The notes under the pieces were generated by a model, which was not told the DNA's origin, did no database searches, and saw only the letters and a list, made by a program, of their open reading frames with translations. A program made the translations under genes and the position numbers. Below, one piece after another: positions 55,636 to 64,000 of a DNA stretch of 64,000 nt. Origin of the DNA: Pseudobythopirellula maris (GTDB lineage: Bacteria > Planctomycetota > Planctomycetia > Pirellulales > Lacipirellulaceae); contig NZ_SJPQ01000006.1 of NCBI RefSeq assembly GCF_007859945.1, forward strand, positions 30,561-94,560. The letters run 5' to 3'. Every line of letters begins with the position of its first letter. Within the stretch, counting starts at the first letter, position 1.

Positions 55636-55876
55636 GCTCGCCCCGTGCCCAGGGCGCTTGTCTTTAGGGTTTTGCGACGCGCTCAAGCGTCGCTCGACGC
55701 CGCTCAGGGCCTGCCCCGGCCGGCCCCCCTGCCCTGCAGCCAGCGACTCTCTGCTCGGGCCCACTTTCGCATTAGGCCCCCTTTTCGAGTATCTTTGAGG
55801 CGACCCATCAGGCCAACTTGCGGCCTGAACTTTTCGCCTCATTCCTATTCTCATCGCCTGGGGAGTCTGTATTTCC

Positions 55877-57328
55877 ATGAGTCCATCACAACACCCCTCT
55901 CGGCGGCGTTTCCTGGGGCAAGCGGCGGCCGGGGCCGCGTTGCTCGCCTGCGGCTCGCGGCGGGCGCACGCCGCGCCGGGTGAGCAGCTGAGCATCGGCG
56001 TCATCGGCATGGGGTGGCGCGGCGGCGAGCTGGCCAAGACCTTCAACGCTCTGCCGGGCGTGCGTCTCGCGGCGTTGTGCGACGTTGACCGCGCGCGGCT
56101 CGACGAGGCGGGCGCCTTGTACCCCGGGGCCACTCGCTACTCGGACCACCGCGAGCTGCTGGCCGACGGGTCGATCGACGCGGTCGCCATCGCCACTTGT
56201 AACCACTGGCATTGCCTCGCCGCGATCGAGGCGTGCCAGGCGGGCAAGCACGTTTACGTCGAGAAGCCGTTGGGCCACGACCTGTGGGAGCAGCGGCAGA
56301 TGATCGCCGCGGCGAGGAAGCACGACCGGATCGCCCAGATCGGCACGCAGCAGCGCAGCGACCCGATGCAGGCCGAAATCAAACGGTTCCTGCACGAGGA
56401 GCAAGGCATCGGCGCCCTGACCGGCGCGGTCGCCTGCCGCTACGGCGCCCGCAAGGCGATTGGTAAACGCGCCACGCCGCTCACACCGCCCGCCACGGTC
56501 GACTACGACCGCTGGCTCGGCCCGGCCCACGATCGGCCGATCTACCGCGACCAGCTGCATTACGATTGGCACTGGGACTGGAACACCGGCAACGGCGAGA
56601 TGAGCAACTGGGGCGTCCACCTGCTGGACGACGTGCGCAATACGGTGCTCGGCGACCAGCCGCTGCCGCGCAGCGTGGCGGCCGTCGGTGGGCGGGCGGT
56701 GTGGGACGACGCCGGCCAAACGCCGAACGTCCACGCCACGCTGTTCGAGACCGACACGATCCCGGTCGTGGGCGTCGTGAGCAACCTCGAGCCGGTCGGC
56801 GGCCGCCGCGGACGGCTGCGGGAGGCGGGCGTCGACACCGGCTACGTCGTCTACGGCGAGGGGGGCCGCTACGAAGGCCGCCGCGGCGGCGGCAAAGCGT
56901 TCGACACCGACGGCAAGCTGATCCGCGAGTTCTCCGGCAACGGCGGCATGCCGACCCACTGCGCGAACTTCGTGACCGCCGTGCGGGCGGGCGACGCCTC
57001 GCTGCTCAATGCCGACGTGGAGTGTGGCCACTACTCCACGGCGTGGTGCCACCTGGCGAACGCCGCCGTGGTGGCCGGCGCACCGGGCGACGAGGGCCCC
57101 AACCCCACCTCGCTCTCACAAGACCCCCACTGGCGCCGCGTCGTCGGCGTGCTGGAGAACGACCTAGCGAAACGCGGGGTAGCGTTCGACACGCCGGTGT
57201 TCCGCGTGAGCCCGCGGCTGGCGGTCGAGGCCGAGCGTGAGCGCTTCGCGAGCGGCGCGCCGCGGGCGGCGAATGGTCACTTGGAGCACCACGGGCGGGA
57301 TGGGTACCGCGTGCCGGAGATCACCTAA
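55877..57328 (+). CDS. Tat-exported Gfo/Idh/MocA-family oxidoreductase
   Basis: This 483-residue protein has a twin-arginine signal (PSRRRFLGQAAAGAALLACG). The Rossmann domain begins at about residue 38 with LSIGVIGMGWRGGELAKTFN and contains IATCNHWHCLAAIEAC and VYVEKPLGHDLWEQ, whose Lys-Pro is the family hallmark. The rest is the alpha/beta substrate domain. Such exported oxidoreductases are numerous in planctomycetes and act on sugars or sugar derivatives, with NAD(P) or as tightly bound cofactor enzymes. It lies 241 bases after the GH16 gene and may be part of the same locus or separately transcribed. Confidence 0.9.
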   Translation: MSPSQHPSRRRFLGQAAAGAALLACGSRRAHAAPGEQLSIGVIGMGWRGGELAKTFNALPGVRLAALCDVDRARLDEAGALYPGATRYSDHRELLADGSIDAVAIATCNHWHCLAAIEACQAGKHVYVEKPLGHDLWEQRQMIAAARKHDRIAQIGTQQRSDPMQAEIKRFLHEEQGIGALTGAVACRYGARKAIGKRATPLTPPATVDYDRWLGPAHDRPIYRDQLHYDWHWDWNTGNGEMSNWGVHLLDDVRNTVLGDQPLPRSVAAVGGRAVWDDAGQTPNVHATLFETDTIPVVGVVSNLEPVGGRRGRLREAGVDTGYVVYGEGGRYEGRRGGGKAFDTDGKLIREFSGNGGMPTHCANFVTAVRAGDASLLNADVECGHYSTAWCHLANAAVVAGAPGDEGPNPTSLSQDPHWRRVVGVLENDLAKRGVAFDTPVFRVSPRLAVEAERERFASGAPRAANGHLEHHGRDGYRVPEIT

Positions 57329-57378
57329 TGATGAGCATAACTTAACTCACCATTTCACTTGCTAGGAAATCACGAATC

Positions 57379-58380
57379 ATGGCAACTAACAGATCCACCT
57401 GTTATGCCGCCGTATTTTGCTTGGCTGGCATACTGGTTCATCCCGAGTTGGCCGCTCAGAGCTCTGACAATGATTCGTCTTCAGAACTTTTAAGAAGAAT
57501 CCGTGCAGCATGGGAAAGCCGTGCGGCGAGGATCGTGAGCCTCGATCAGACGACGCACATCCGTACTGAACTCGACCGCGGCCCGTCGGGCAACCCTGCT
57601 AATAAGCTTTTCTATTCTGCCGCCATTAAGACAGCAGAGCCGCTGTACGAAACGGCCGTCTATGCTTTCCAGGATGACGCACGCTCGATTTACTGGCGCC
57701 GCAATGCAGGGTTCCAACCCAACGGTGAATTAATCGACGTTAAAAGCCGAGCGGCCGCTTGCAACGGGATGAGCTACGGAGATTACCTTGAGGATAGCGG
57801 CCTGATCCTTGGGAGCTTGCGTGACTCGATCCCCGAGCCATCGCTGATCAACAGTCACAATGTCATTACCACCACAACGCTCTGGACGGACACAGCGGCT
57901 GAGCTCGCTCGCAGCGGCATGCTGTTGGACCGTATGACAATCATGCCAGAAACTAGCAATCGCAATGTCGTAAGACTTGGTTTGCATCCGGCGATCGGAA
58001 GAAGTCGAGTGGAAGTCGATGTCGACCCCGAACGCGATTTCATTGTCTTAGCATTACGGCACTACTTTGGTAAACGTTTGTCGATGGAAGTCGAGCTGAA
58101 GTATAGGAAGGACCAGACCCAAGGAACGATCCTGAAAGGATGGACGAAGAAGTTATACAAGAAAAATGCGATAACCAAATCGGTACACCGCGCGACCGTG
58201 ACCCAATGTGCTTTAAATCAAAACTTGGACCCCAGCCGATTCGAGATCGACTTCCCCGAAGGCACCCAGGTCCGTGTTTTTCGAGGGGAAGAGCTCGAAA
58301 TGGAATTCCTCGTACAAGACGGCAAGATGCTTCCGTCGCATGGGCCAGAATCAACGCCTAGCACAGGTGAGTTGTATTGA
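57379..58380 (+). CDS. Secreted protein, unknown function (AT-rich gene)
   Basis: This 333-residue exported protein has a signal peptide (AAVFCLAGILVHPELAAQSS). The mature region is beta-rich (IYWRRNAGFQPNGELIDVKS, SRVEVDVDPERDFIVLALRH) and ends with FPEGTQVRVFRGEELEMEFL, a layout reminiscent of lipoprotein-carrier (LolA-like) or outer-membrane-sorting folds, not certain. Its codons are visibly more AT-rich than those of the upstream oxidoreductase gene 50 bases away, which hints at transfer. Confidence 0.62.
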   Translation: MATNRSTCYAAVFCLAGILVHPELAAQSSDNDSSSELLRRIRAAWESRAARIVSLDQTTHIRTELDRGPSGNPANKLFYSAAIKTAEPLYETAVYAFQDDARSIYWRRNAGFQPNGELIDVKSRAAACNGMSYGDYLEDSGLILGSLRDSIPEPSLINSHNVITTTTLWTDTAAELARSGMLLDRMTIMPETSNRNVVRLGLHPAIGRSRVEVDVDPERDFIVLALRHYFGKRLSMEVELKYRKDQTQGTILKGWTKKLYKKNAITKSVHRATVTQCALNQNLDPSRFEIDFPEGTQVRVFRGEELEMEFLVQDGKMLPSHGPESTPSTGELY

Positions 58381-58639
58381 CAGCGCGGTCCACGGAGACA
58401 GTCGACCGAGCAATCTGCCGCTAACATTGGAGACGCGGACGGCCGATTGTCTGTGGTCGCTAGCCCAAGAGGCAAACCAGCTCGCCTGTCGTCCGCCTGC
58501 GGCGGACACCGACACGTCTCCGATCGATTTCCGCCGCTAGCAAAACGTCTTGCGGACAAGTGTCGCTGCCACCCAGACCCTGGGCGCCCGATTTCTCCCT
58601 GCCCTGCCCTCTCCGCATCAAATATGGAGGGAAAAAGCC

Positions 58640-60667
58640 TCAATCGCGCCGTGGGCTCGCAGGGATCTGTAAGCTCTCGAACTGGTCCGGCTTGGCCGGA
58701 TCAAAACCCCCGAAGTCGTCGGCCAGCGCGTCGGCCAAGTCGAGCCCCGTGTCGCGAATGCCCTGGGCCACACACTTCGCAAGCAGCCAGCTGCCGTAGG
58801 TCGTGTGGTGCGTGTTGTCTTGGAACGCGAGATCGACGTTCGGGCCGAGCGCCTCGTACAGCTCGGCGCTCATCTTGTTCAGGTCGATCATTGCGGCGCC
58901 GGTCTCCTCGGCCACGTCGCGCACCGTCGGCGGGTAGTCGCCCAGCGACAGCCGGTCGGGGGCGGGCTTGCGCTCCATCGAGGTGACGAGCACCGGTGTG
59001 GCGCCCGCCGCGCGAGTCCGCTCGACGATCGACACGAGGTTCTCTCGGTACTTGGCCAAGGCGTCGTCGGCCTTGTCTTTCATGTCGTTGTGGCCGAACT
59101 GCACGAAGAGCCAGTCGCCCGGCCGGATGAGGCTGAAGATCTTGTCGAAACGCCGCGCGCCGAGCGAGCCGCGGATTGATTCGCCCGACTCGGAGTGGTT
59201 GGCCACCGCGACCGAGTTGTCGAAGAAGTAGGGAAACATCTGCCCCCAGCTGTTCCACGGCTCGAGCGGTTGGTCGGCCACCGTCGAGTCGCCCATCAGG
59301 TAAACGGTCGGGACGCCCGGGGCGGGCTCGATCGTGAGGGCCGAGACGCGCGGCGCAGGGCCGGCGAACTCGAGCGTCAGCTTCTCGTCCCAGGCCCACG
59401 CCTCCGAGCCGGTCTCGCGCGGCTTGAGCCTAACCCGCCGGTCGTCGCCGGCGATCTCGGGGCGGCGCAGGTTCACCAGGAACTCGGCGACGCCGCCCGT
59501 CTCGTCAGGCCGCCAGCCGTGGAGCTCCAGCCGCCGCAGCTCGGATTTTACCGTGAGCGGCTCGGCGCCCGCGGCGTGGACGCGGACGCGGTAGTTGCCC
59601 TCGGGCAAAGCGGCGGAAAAGTAAAACGGCTCGGCGGAGGTGCAGGCGTCGCCGGCGAGCGTGGGCGTGGCGCCCTCGGGCTCGAAGCCATAGCCTGTCG
59701 CGGGCGAATATTTGGTTGCCAGCGTGACGCCCACCGTGGACGTGGAAGCCGGCCCTTCAACTGCCGTAGCGTCCTCGAAGAAGTCGAACCGCCACACGGC
59801 GCCGTCTGTCGGTTGCTGCTTACTCGGCTTGAGATACCGGACGAGGGGAGAGCCTTCGAGGTCGCGGATCCCTTGGGCGACGCACTCGGCCACCACACGG
59901 GCGCCCGCCTCGGTGGTGTGGGTCCAGTCCTTCTCGGTGAAGTACTCGGCGCCCACTTTTTGCTCGCCGTCACGCTCGAAACGCCGGGCCGTGATCTCGT
60001 TGAGGTCAATATACGGCGCGCCGGCCTGCTCGGCCGCCTGCTTGGCCCACAGGCCGTAGTCTTTGTCGGCCCGCAGGACTTGCCCGTCACTCCAGCGGTC
60101 GCGGGGGATCGGTGAGAGCACGATCGCCGTGGCGCCGCGGGCCTGAGCGTCGGCGATGTAACGCCGCAGGTACCAGCCGTAGCTGTGGACCGTCTCGCTC
60201 TTGCCCGTCATCTCGACGACGCCGTCGACCGACTCGTCGCCGGCGCCCTTGAGCGACGCCCGCGGGCGGTCGCTGTCGAACATCTTGCCGCCGTCGTTGT
60301 GGCCGAACTGCATGAGGACAAAGTCGCCCGGGCGGAGCCGCGCGAGCGACTTCTCCCACAACCCCTCGGTCAGGTAGGTGCGGCTGCTGCGGCCGCCGAG
60401 GGCGCGGTTCTCGATGTCGATCTTCGAAGTGTCGAACCGCTCGGCGATCACCTGCCCCCAACCCCACAGGCCGCGGTCGCCGCGGCCGCTGCCGTTCTTC
60501 ACGGTCGAGTCGCCCACGAGCACCAGCCGCGGCTTGGGCGGCGCATCTGGCCTGGCGCCTTCGGCCGGGGTGCTCGCCCGCGCGGCGGGAGCGGCCCAAG
60601 CGGCTCCGCCCAACAGGGCCCCAGCGAAGAGAAGAAAGCAACAGCGCGACGGTTGGCTTGCAGACAT
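58640..60667 (-). CDS. Secreted tandem SGNH/GDSL esterase (rhamnogalacturonan acetylesterase-like)
   Basis: This 675-residue protein has a signal peptide (SRCCFLLFAGALLGGAAWAA). Two SGNH hydrolase domains lie in one chain. Domain 1 (about 45-285) has VLVGDSTVKNG, MQFGHNDGG and DWTHTTEAG; domain 2 (about 450-650) has LMGDSTVADQPLEPW, VQFGHNDMKDK and DNTHHTTYG. Each thus keeps the Ser, Asn and Asp/His expected of block I, block III and block V. A beta-sandwich region of about 160 residues (about 290-445) sits between them. The family deacetylates pectin-type polysaccharides. It is transcribed toward the GH16/oxidoreductase cluster. Confidence 0.87.
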   Translation of the reverse strand: MSASQPSRCCFLLFAGALLGGAAWAAPAARASTPAEGARPDAPPKPRLVLVGDSTVKNGSGRGDRGLWGWGQVIAERFDTSKIDIENRALGGRSSRTYLTEGLWEKSLARLRPGDFVLMQFGHNDGGKMFDSDRPRASLKGAGDESVDGVVEMTGKSETVHSYGWYLRRYIADAQARGATAIVLSPIPRDRWSDGQVLRADKDYGLWAKQAAEQAGAPYIDLNEITARRFERDGEQKVGAEYFTEKDWTHTTEAGARVVAECVAQGIRDLEGSPLVRYLKPSKQQPTDGAVWRFDFFEDATAVEGPASTSTVGVTLATKYSPATGYGFEPEGATPTLAGDACTSAEPFYFSAALPEGNYRVRVHAAGAEPLTVKSELRRLELHGWRPDETGGVAEFLVNLRRPEIAGDDRRVRLKPRETGSEAWAWDEKLTLEFAGPAPRVSALTIEPAPGVPTVYLMGDSTVADQPLEPWNSWGQMFPYFFDNSVAVANHSESGESIRGSLGARRFDKIFSLIRPGDWLFVQFGHNDMKDKADDALAKYRENLVSIVERTRAAGATPVLVTSMERKPAPDRLSLGDYPPTVRDVAEETGAAMIDLNKMSAELYEALGPNVDLAFQDNTHHTTYGSWLLAKCVAQGIRDTGLDLADALADDFGGFDPAKPDQFESLQIPASPRRD

Positions 60668-60776
60668 GCGTGGCCTATCCCCTGCGATTGATCTATGGCG
60701 AGAAGAGCGCGCCCGGCGGGGCGCCGCGTCTCATGATAGCCAAGATTGAGCGCCGGGGGCGCCGCTGGCGGAAGGC

Positions 60777-61187
60777 TCAGATCTTGCGCATCAACACGCC
60801 GCTGAACCGGTGCAGCTGGCCGATCACCGCGCGGTCGATCAGCCGCACGAGCAGCCGCACGCGGGCGAGCGGGGTCCGCTTGAAGACCATCACGAGATAC
60901 TCGCTCTCGAACGGCTCGGTGTGCAACAGCCCCACGCCGCTCGGCGCAAGGTCGCAGGTGACCATCGAGACCGCGTCGCCATTGGGCACACCGTGCTCGT
61001 CACACGGGGCAACCAGCACCTCGGTCGTGAGCGGGTAACGCCCTTCGCGACGTCGGCTGATGACCGGGCTCTCGAGCGCATCGAGCAAGAAGCTCAACCC
61101 GCCCGAAGCGTCGGCGTTCTCATCAGACGAACGGTTGTCGGGCCGCGGCGGCGGCTCGGGCGGGTTGCGGAGGATGCGTGCGGCCAT
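60777..61187 (-). CDS. PilZ-domain-like protein
   Basis: This 136-residue protein has residues about 40-130 resembling PilZ, the cyclic-di-GMP receptor fold: SRRREGRYPLTTEVLVAP (the RxxxR motif) and VTCDLAPSGVGLLH. In the second motif, usually D/N-x-S-x-x-G, Ala stands where Ser is normal, so nucleotide binding may be weakened. The N-terminal 40 residues are Pro/Arg-rich and variable. It may be a cytoplasmic regulator of envelope or motility functions. Its neighbours, an esterase downstream and mtn genes divergent upstream, give no clue. Confidence 0.72.
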   Translation of the reverse strand: MAARILRNPPEPPPRPDNRSSDENADASGGLSFLLDALESPVISRRREGRYPLTTEVLVAPCDEHGVPNGDAVSMVTCDLAPSGVGLLHTEPFESEYLVMVFKRTPLARVRLLVRLIDRAVIGQLHRFSGVLMRKI

Positions 61188-61470
61188 CGGCTCAAGCGTT
61201 GCTACAGGCGGACTGATCGTGATTGGCTTGCTGTTCTGCTAAAATATGGCCTATTACGGTGAGCAGGGCCTCGAAACAATCGCGTGCGGACATCCGAAAA
61301 GCCATCGGCAGCCGTTCCAACCGGCGCCACCCGGCCCACGTTCGCCGAGCCGCCGCACGACCCACGCGACCCGACGATTGACGCCTTTCGGGCGGGTCTG
61401 CCACGATGGCGTTTTCGCGGCTCACTTTGCCCCCGCTCATTCCGCTCAACCGAACAGGCTCCCTACGACG

Positions 61471-62109
61471 ATGCCCGCGATGACCGAAGAGGCCTTGCTG
61501 CTCGACGACCTCTCGGCCACCGGCGCCGATTTTCACCGTCGCGGCTGGTCGCTCGCCACGAGCAGCAACTTCAGCGTCCGCGTCGGCGACGACCCGCTCG
61601 AGTTGATGATCACCAAGAGCGGCAAGGACAAGGGCCGGCTCGGGCGTGAGGATTACGTGCGGGTTGGCGTCGACGGCCGCCCCACTGAGTCAGGCGCCGC
61701 CAAATCGTCGGCCGAGACCATGCTGCACGTGGTGCTGGCCGACGCCGCCGGGGCCGGCTCGGTGCTCCACACCCACTCGGTGTGGGACGCCGCCACGGGC
61801 GAGCGCGGCCTCGAGGCGGGCGGGGTGGAGATCGCCGGCTACGAGATGCTCAAGGGCCTCGACGGGATCGCCACGCACGACACGGCGAAATGGATCGACG
61901 TGTTCCCCAACACGCAAGACATCCCCCGGCTGGCCGAGGAGGTGCGGGCGCGGCTCGCCGACCCCCAACGGCCGATGCAACACGGCTTCCTCATCCACCG
62001 CCACGGGCTGTATGCTTGGGGGGCCGACATCGCCGCCGCCCGGCGGCACATCGAGGCCTTTCAGTACCTGTTCGAATGCGAAGCGCGCCGCCTCGCCGCC
62101 TGTTCCTGA
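61471..62109 (+). CDS. mtnB: Methylthioribulose-1-phosphate dehydratase
   Basis: Predicted 212 residues from MPAMTEEALLLDDLSATGAD. The class II aldolase/adducin fold has GWSLATSSNFSVRVGDDPLE, LHTHSVWDAATGERG and HGFLIHRHGLYAWGADIAAA, containing the zinc-ligand histidines and the family signature. It dehydrates 5-methylthioribulose-1-phosphate in the methionine salvage pathway. mtnD follows after 29 bases. A second ATG 9 bases downstream is an alternative start. Confidence 0.93.
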   Translation: MPAMTEEALLLDDLSATGADFHRRGWSLATSSNFSVRVGDDPLELMITKSGKDKGRLGREDYVRVGVDGRPTESGAAKSSAETMLHVVLADAAGAGSVLHTHSVWDAATGERGLEAGGVEIAGYEMLKGLDGIATHDTAKWIDVFPNTQDIPRLAEEVRARLADPQRPMQHGFLIHRHGLYAWGADIAAARRHIEAFQYLFECEARRLAACS

Positions 62110-62138
62110 CTCCCATTCCTTCTCAGCAGAGCCCCGCC

Positions 62139-62729
62139 ATGGCCACCGTACGCGTCGCCGGTACCGACACCGCCGTGAGCGACCCCGAGCAGGTCGCCGA
62201 GCTGCTCGCCCCGCTGGGCATCTGGCACGAGTGCTGGCCCGTCGAAGGCCGCATCGGCCCGGACGCCACCGACGCCGAGATCTTGGACGCCTACGCCCCC
62301 GAGATCGAGCGGCTCAAAGAGCGCGGCGGCTACGTCACGGCCGACGTGATCAACGTCACTCCGGAGACTCCCGGGCTCGACACCTTGATCGCCAAGTTCG
62401 ACAAGGAGCACACCCACAGCGAAGACGAGGTGCGGTTCACGGTCCGCGGCCACGGCGTGTTCTGGGTCAACCCGGGCGACGGCTCGCCGGTGCTGGCGAT
62501 CGACGTGACGGCGGGCGACCTGATCAACGTGCCGGCCGGCACGCGGCACTGGTTCCACCTCTGCAGCGACCGCACGATCCGCTGCATCCGCCTGTTCGAA
62601 GACGCCACGGGCTGGACCCCCGAGTACCTCGAGGACCACGTCCACGAGGGCCACGCCCCGGTCTGCTGGGGGCCGCGTTACGTGGAGGGAAGCGACGGGG
62701 CCGACATCAAACCGGCCGTCGAGATCTAG
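62139..62729 (+). CDS. mtnD: Acireductone dioxygenase
   Basis: Predicted 196 residues from MATVRVAGTDTAVSDPEQVA. The cupin metal site is evident: EHTHSEDEVRF (two His and Glu) and GTRHWFHL (His). It oxidises acireductone to the ketoacid precursor of methionine, with Fe2+, or gives the off-pathway products with Ni2+. Length agrees with the bacterial ARD family (about 180-200). It sits between mtnB and mtnC, with a repeat-rich spacer before mtnC. Confidence 0.94.
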   Translation: MATVRVAGTDTAVSDPEQVAELLAPLGIWHECWPVEGRIGPDATDAEILDAYAPEIERLKERGGYVTADVINVTPETPGLDTLIAKFDKEHTHSEDEVRFTVRGHGVFWVNPGDGSPVLAIDVTAGDLINVPAGTRHWFHLCSDRTIRCIRLFEDATGWTPEYLEDHVHEGHAPVCWGPRYVEGSDGADIKPAVEI

Positions 62730-62731
62730 CG

Positions 62732-62808
62732 TTTGACCAATGACCAATGACCAATGAAGGGGTAACTCACCTGCCTTATTGGTCATTGGGGCTTGGTCAT
62801 TTGAATTC
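62732..62808. repeat. Short inverted and tandem repeat between mtnD and mtnC
   Basis: TGACCAATGACCAATGAC (tandem 8-base units) at 62734-62751 is followed by near-complementary ATTGGTCATTGGGGCTTGG at 62779-62797, giving a possible hairpin. It separates mtnD from the TTG start of mtnC. Confidence 0.55.
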
Positions 62809-62837
62809 CTACCTGACTCTCACCCTCGAATAGATAC

Positions 62838-63563
62838 TTGATCAAGTTTTGCGGCCACGGCCTGCTGCTCGACATCGAGGGGACCACCTCGGCCGTGGCG
62901 TACGTCTACGACGTGATGTTCCCCTACGCCCGCCGTGAGCTGGGCGCCTACCTTGTTAAGCACGGCAAAGACGATGCCCTTGTCCCGGTGCTCGACCAGA
63001 TCGCCCGCGACGCCGGCGCCGCGGGCTATGCCGAGTGGACCGCCGGCGACGAGCGGCCGCTCGACCGCGTCCGCGACGAAGTCGTCCGCCTGATGGACGG
63101 CGACATCAAGGCCACCGGCCTCAAGCAGCTGCAAGGCGTGATCTGGGAAGACGGCTTCAAGAGCGGCGAGCTCAAGGCGCACGTTTACCCAGACGTCGCC
63201 CCGGCGATCGACCAATGGCGCGACACGGGCCGCGACGTACGGATCTACTCCTCCGGAAGCATCCACGCCCAGCGGTTGTTCTTTGCCCACAGCGAAGCGG
63301 GCGACCTGACGCCCCACTTCTCGGGCCACTACGACACGACGACCGGCCCCAAACGCGAAGCGGCCAGCTACGCGGCGATTCTCCAGGACTGGGGCCTCGC
63401 CCCCGGCGAGGTGCTGTTCCTCAGCGACGTGGTCGCCGAACTCGACGCCGCCGCCGAGGCGGGCCTAGCAACGGCGCTAGTCGTGCGGCCGGGCAACGCC
63501 CCGGTCGAGCCGGGGCACGGGCACGCCGAGATCGCATCGTTCAGCGAGATCACGCTCGCTTAG
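62838..63563 (+). CDS. mtnC: Enolase-phosphatase E1
   Basis: Predicted 241 residues read from TTG 62838 (MIKFCGHGLLLDIEGTTSAV); no ATG fits the homology. The HAD-superfamily motifs are GLLLDIEGTTSAVAY (motif I), IYSSGSIHAQRLFF (motif II), GHYDTTTGPKREAASYAAI (motif III) and LFLSDVVAELDAAAEAGL (motif IV). It enolises and dephosphorylates the diketo intermediate in methionine salvage, completing the step between MtnB and MtnD. Length is normal (about 225-245). Confidence 0.92.
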   Translation: MIKFCGHGLLLDIEGTTSAVAYVYDVMFPYARRELGAYLVKHGKDDALVPVLDQIARDAGAAGYAEWTAGDERPLDRVRDEVVRLMDGDIKATGLKQLQGVIWEDGFKSGELKAHVYPDVAPAIDQWRDTGRDVRIYSSGSIHAQRLFFAHSEAGDLTPHFSGHYDTTTGPKREAASYAAILQDWGLAPGEVLFLSDVVAELDAAAEAGLATALVVRPGNAPVEPGHGHAEIASFSEITLA

Positions 63564-64000
63564 CGAGTCGGGGACGGAGCCGTACCTAGGTGCAAGATCC
63601 GTCACGGCCATCGCCCTGAAGAGCCGAGGCAGTGAGGGCTTGCGCCGGAAAGAGTACGCCCGTCCGATTAGCCTCGGAACGTGCTGTTTTGGGGCATTTC
63701 GTGTGACCGCCCACATTCGGCTACTTCCGCAAGGTAAGGCTCTCAGGGGGTCACTCATTTGTACTTAGCGGCCTCTGCTAGAATGCGTCGAACGATGAAG
63801 CCTCTGCCGATTCGATCACTCCGAAATCCACGTCGGTCGTTTGGACCTCAGCGTCTTCGCGAGCCGGCGCCGAGCCCGAGGTTGGTCCAACCGACGCAGG
63901 TAACGCCCCCGCTCCTTTACGCATTATTCACGCCATTTTTCTCGGCGGCGCTACCCACGGGGGGGGGGGGCGCTTGGTTATACTCTCGGGGACCATCAAT
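63564..64000. other. Intergenic region and window end
   Basis: About 437 bases. A frame open from ATG 63795 to the window end (MKPLPIRSLRNPRRSFGPQR) is not clearly coding. A run of 12 G lies at 63959-63970, and TATACT at 63979-63984 could be a -10 element for a gene beyond the window. No other feature is supported. Confidence 0.3.

Noticed and set aside
63795..64000. Gene beginning near the window end
   Set aside because: The open frame is Pro/Arg-rich, crosses a 12-G tract and has no recognisable motif.

Overview
The window looks like chromosomal DNA of a planctomycete, most likely order Pirellulales and close to Lacipirellulaceae. This is inferred from the high-GC coding sequence, many secreted proteins ending in a PEP-CTERM signal, a recurrent dockerin-like module with the signature [14 protein letters not shown]1559-type pseudopilins ([20 protein letters not shown]) paired with small lipoproteins, a TIGR03067-like protein, and a TPR protein carrying RNA polymerase alpha-CTD modules. 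No rRNA, prophage, transposase or CRISPR array was found.

Layout. 1-7.6 kb: small membrane and secreted proteins, a PEP-CTERM murein-peptidase-like protein, a 5'-truncated DNA alkylation repair gene, a DJ-1/PfpI protein and aquaporin Z. 7.6-14.7 kb (minus strand): an AT-rich HNH gene tucked behind aconitase, a CsaA-like tRNA-binding protein, a VapBC-type pair and a ClC channel with CBS domains. 14.9-17.8 kb: serC and serA. 18-25.2 kb (minus): a zinc-ribbon protein, GH35 beta-galactosidase, fasciclin protein and a large TPR lipoprotein. 25.5-32.5 kb: tRNA-Thr, the TPR/alpha-CTD protein, then tgt, yajC and secDF. 32.9-37.2 kb: a LysM protein, a vWA protein and a lipoprotein. 37.4-37.7 kb: tRNA-Ile and tRNA-Ala behind a strong promoter. 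38-42.8 kb: phosphoesterases (GlpQ, a lamin-tail/metallophosphoesterase, PhoD). 43.3-47 kb: PEP-CTERM proteins and a pseudopilin/lipoprotein pair.

47.6-58.4 kb is the most coherent accessory block. A LacI-family regulator faces a run of secreted proteins: a PEP-CTERM beta-sandwich protein, two GH16-like enzymes with carbohydrate-binding-like, dockerin-like and PEP-CTERM parts, a pseudopilin and two lipoproteins, followed by a Tat-exported Gfo/Idh oxidoreductase. A palindromic sequence occurs both in front of lacI and just after a sigma70-like promoter, which suggests sugar-responsive, autoregulated control of a glycan-degradation locus. A tandem-domain GDSL esterase lies nearby. 61.4-63.6 kb carries the methionine-salvage genes mtnB, mtnD and mtnC.

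Intergenic spaces hold several repeat families. The clearest is a 155-bp MITE-like element present twice in opposite orientation (37959-38113 and 47063-47217), with only three differences that I could count. Others are REPIN-like inverted pairs and a roughly 90-bp GC-rich element found at two loci.
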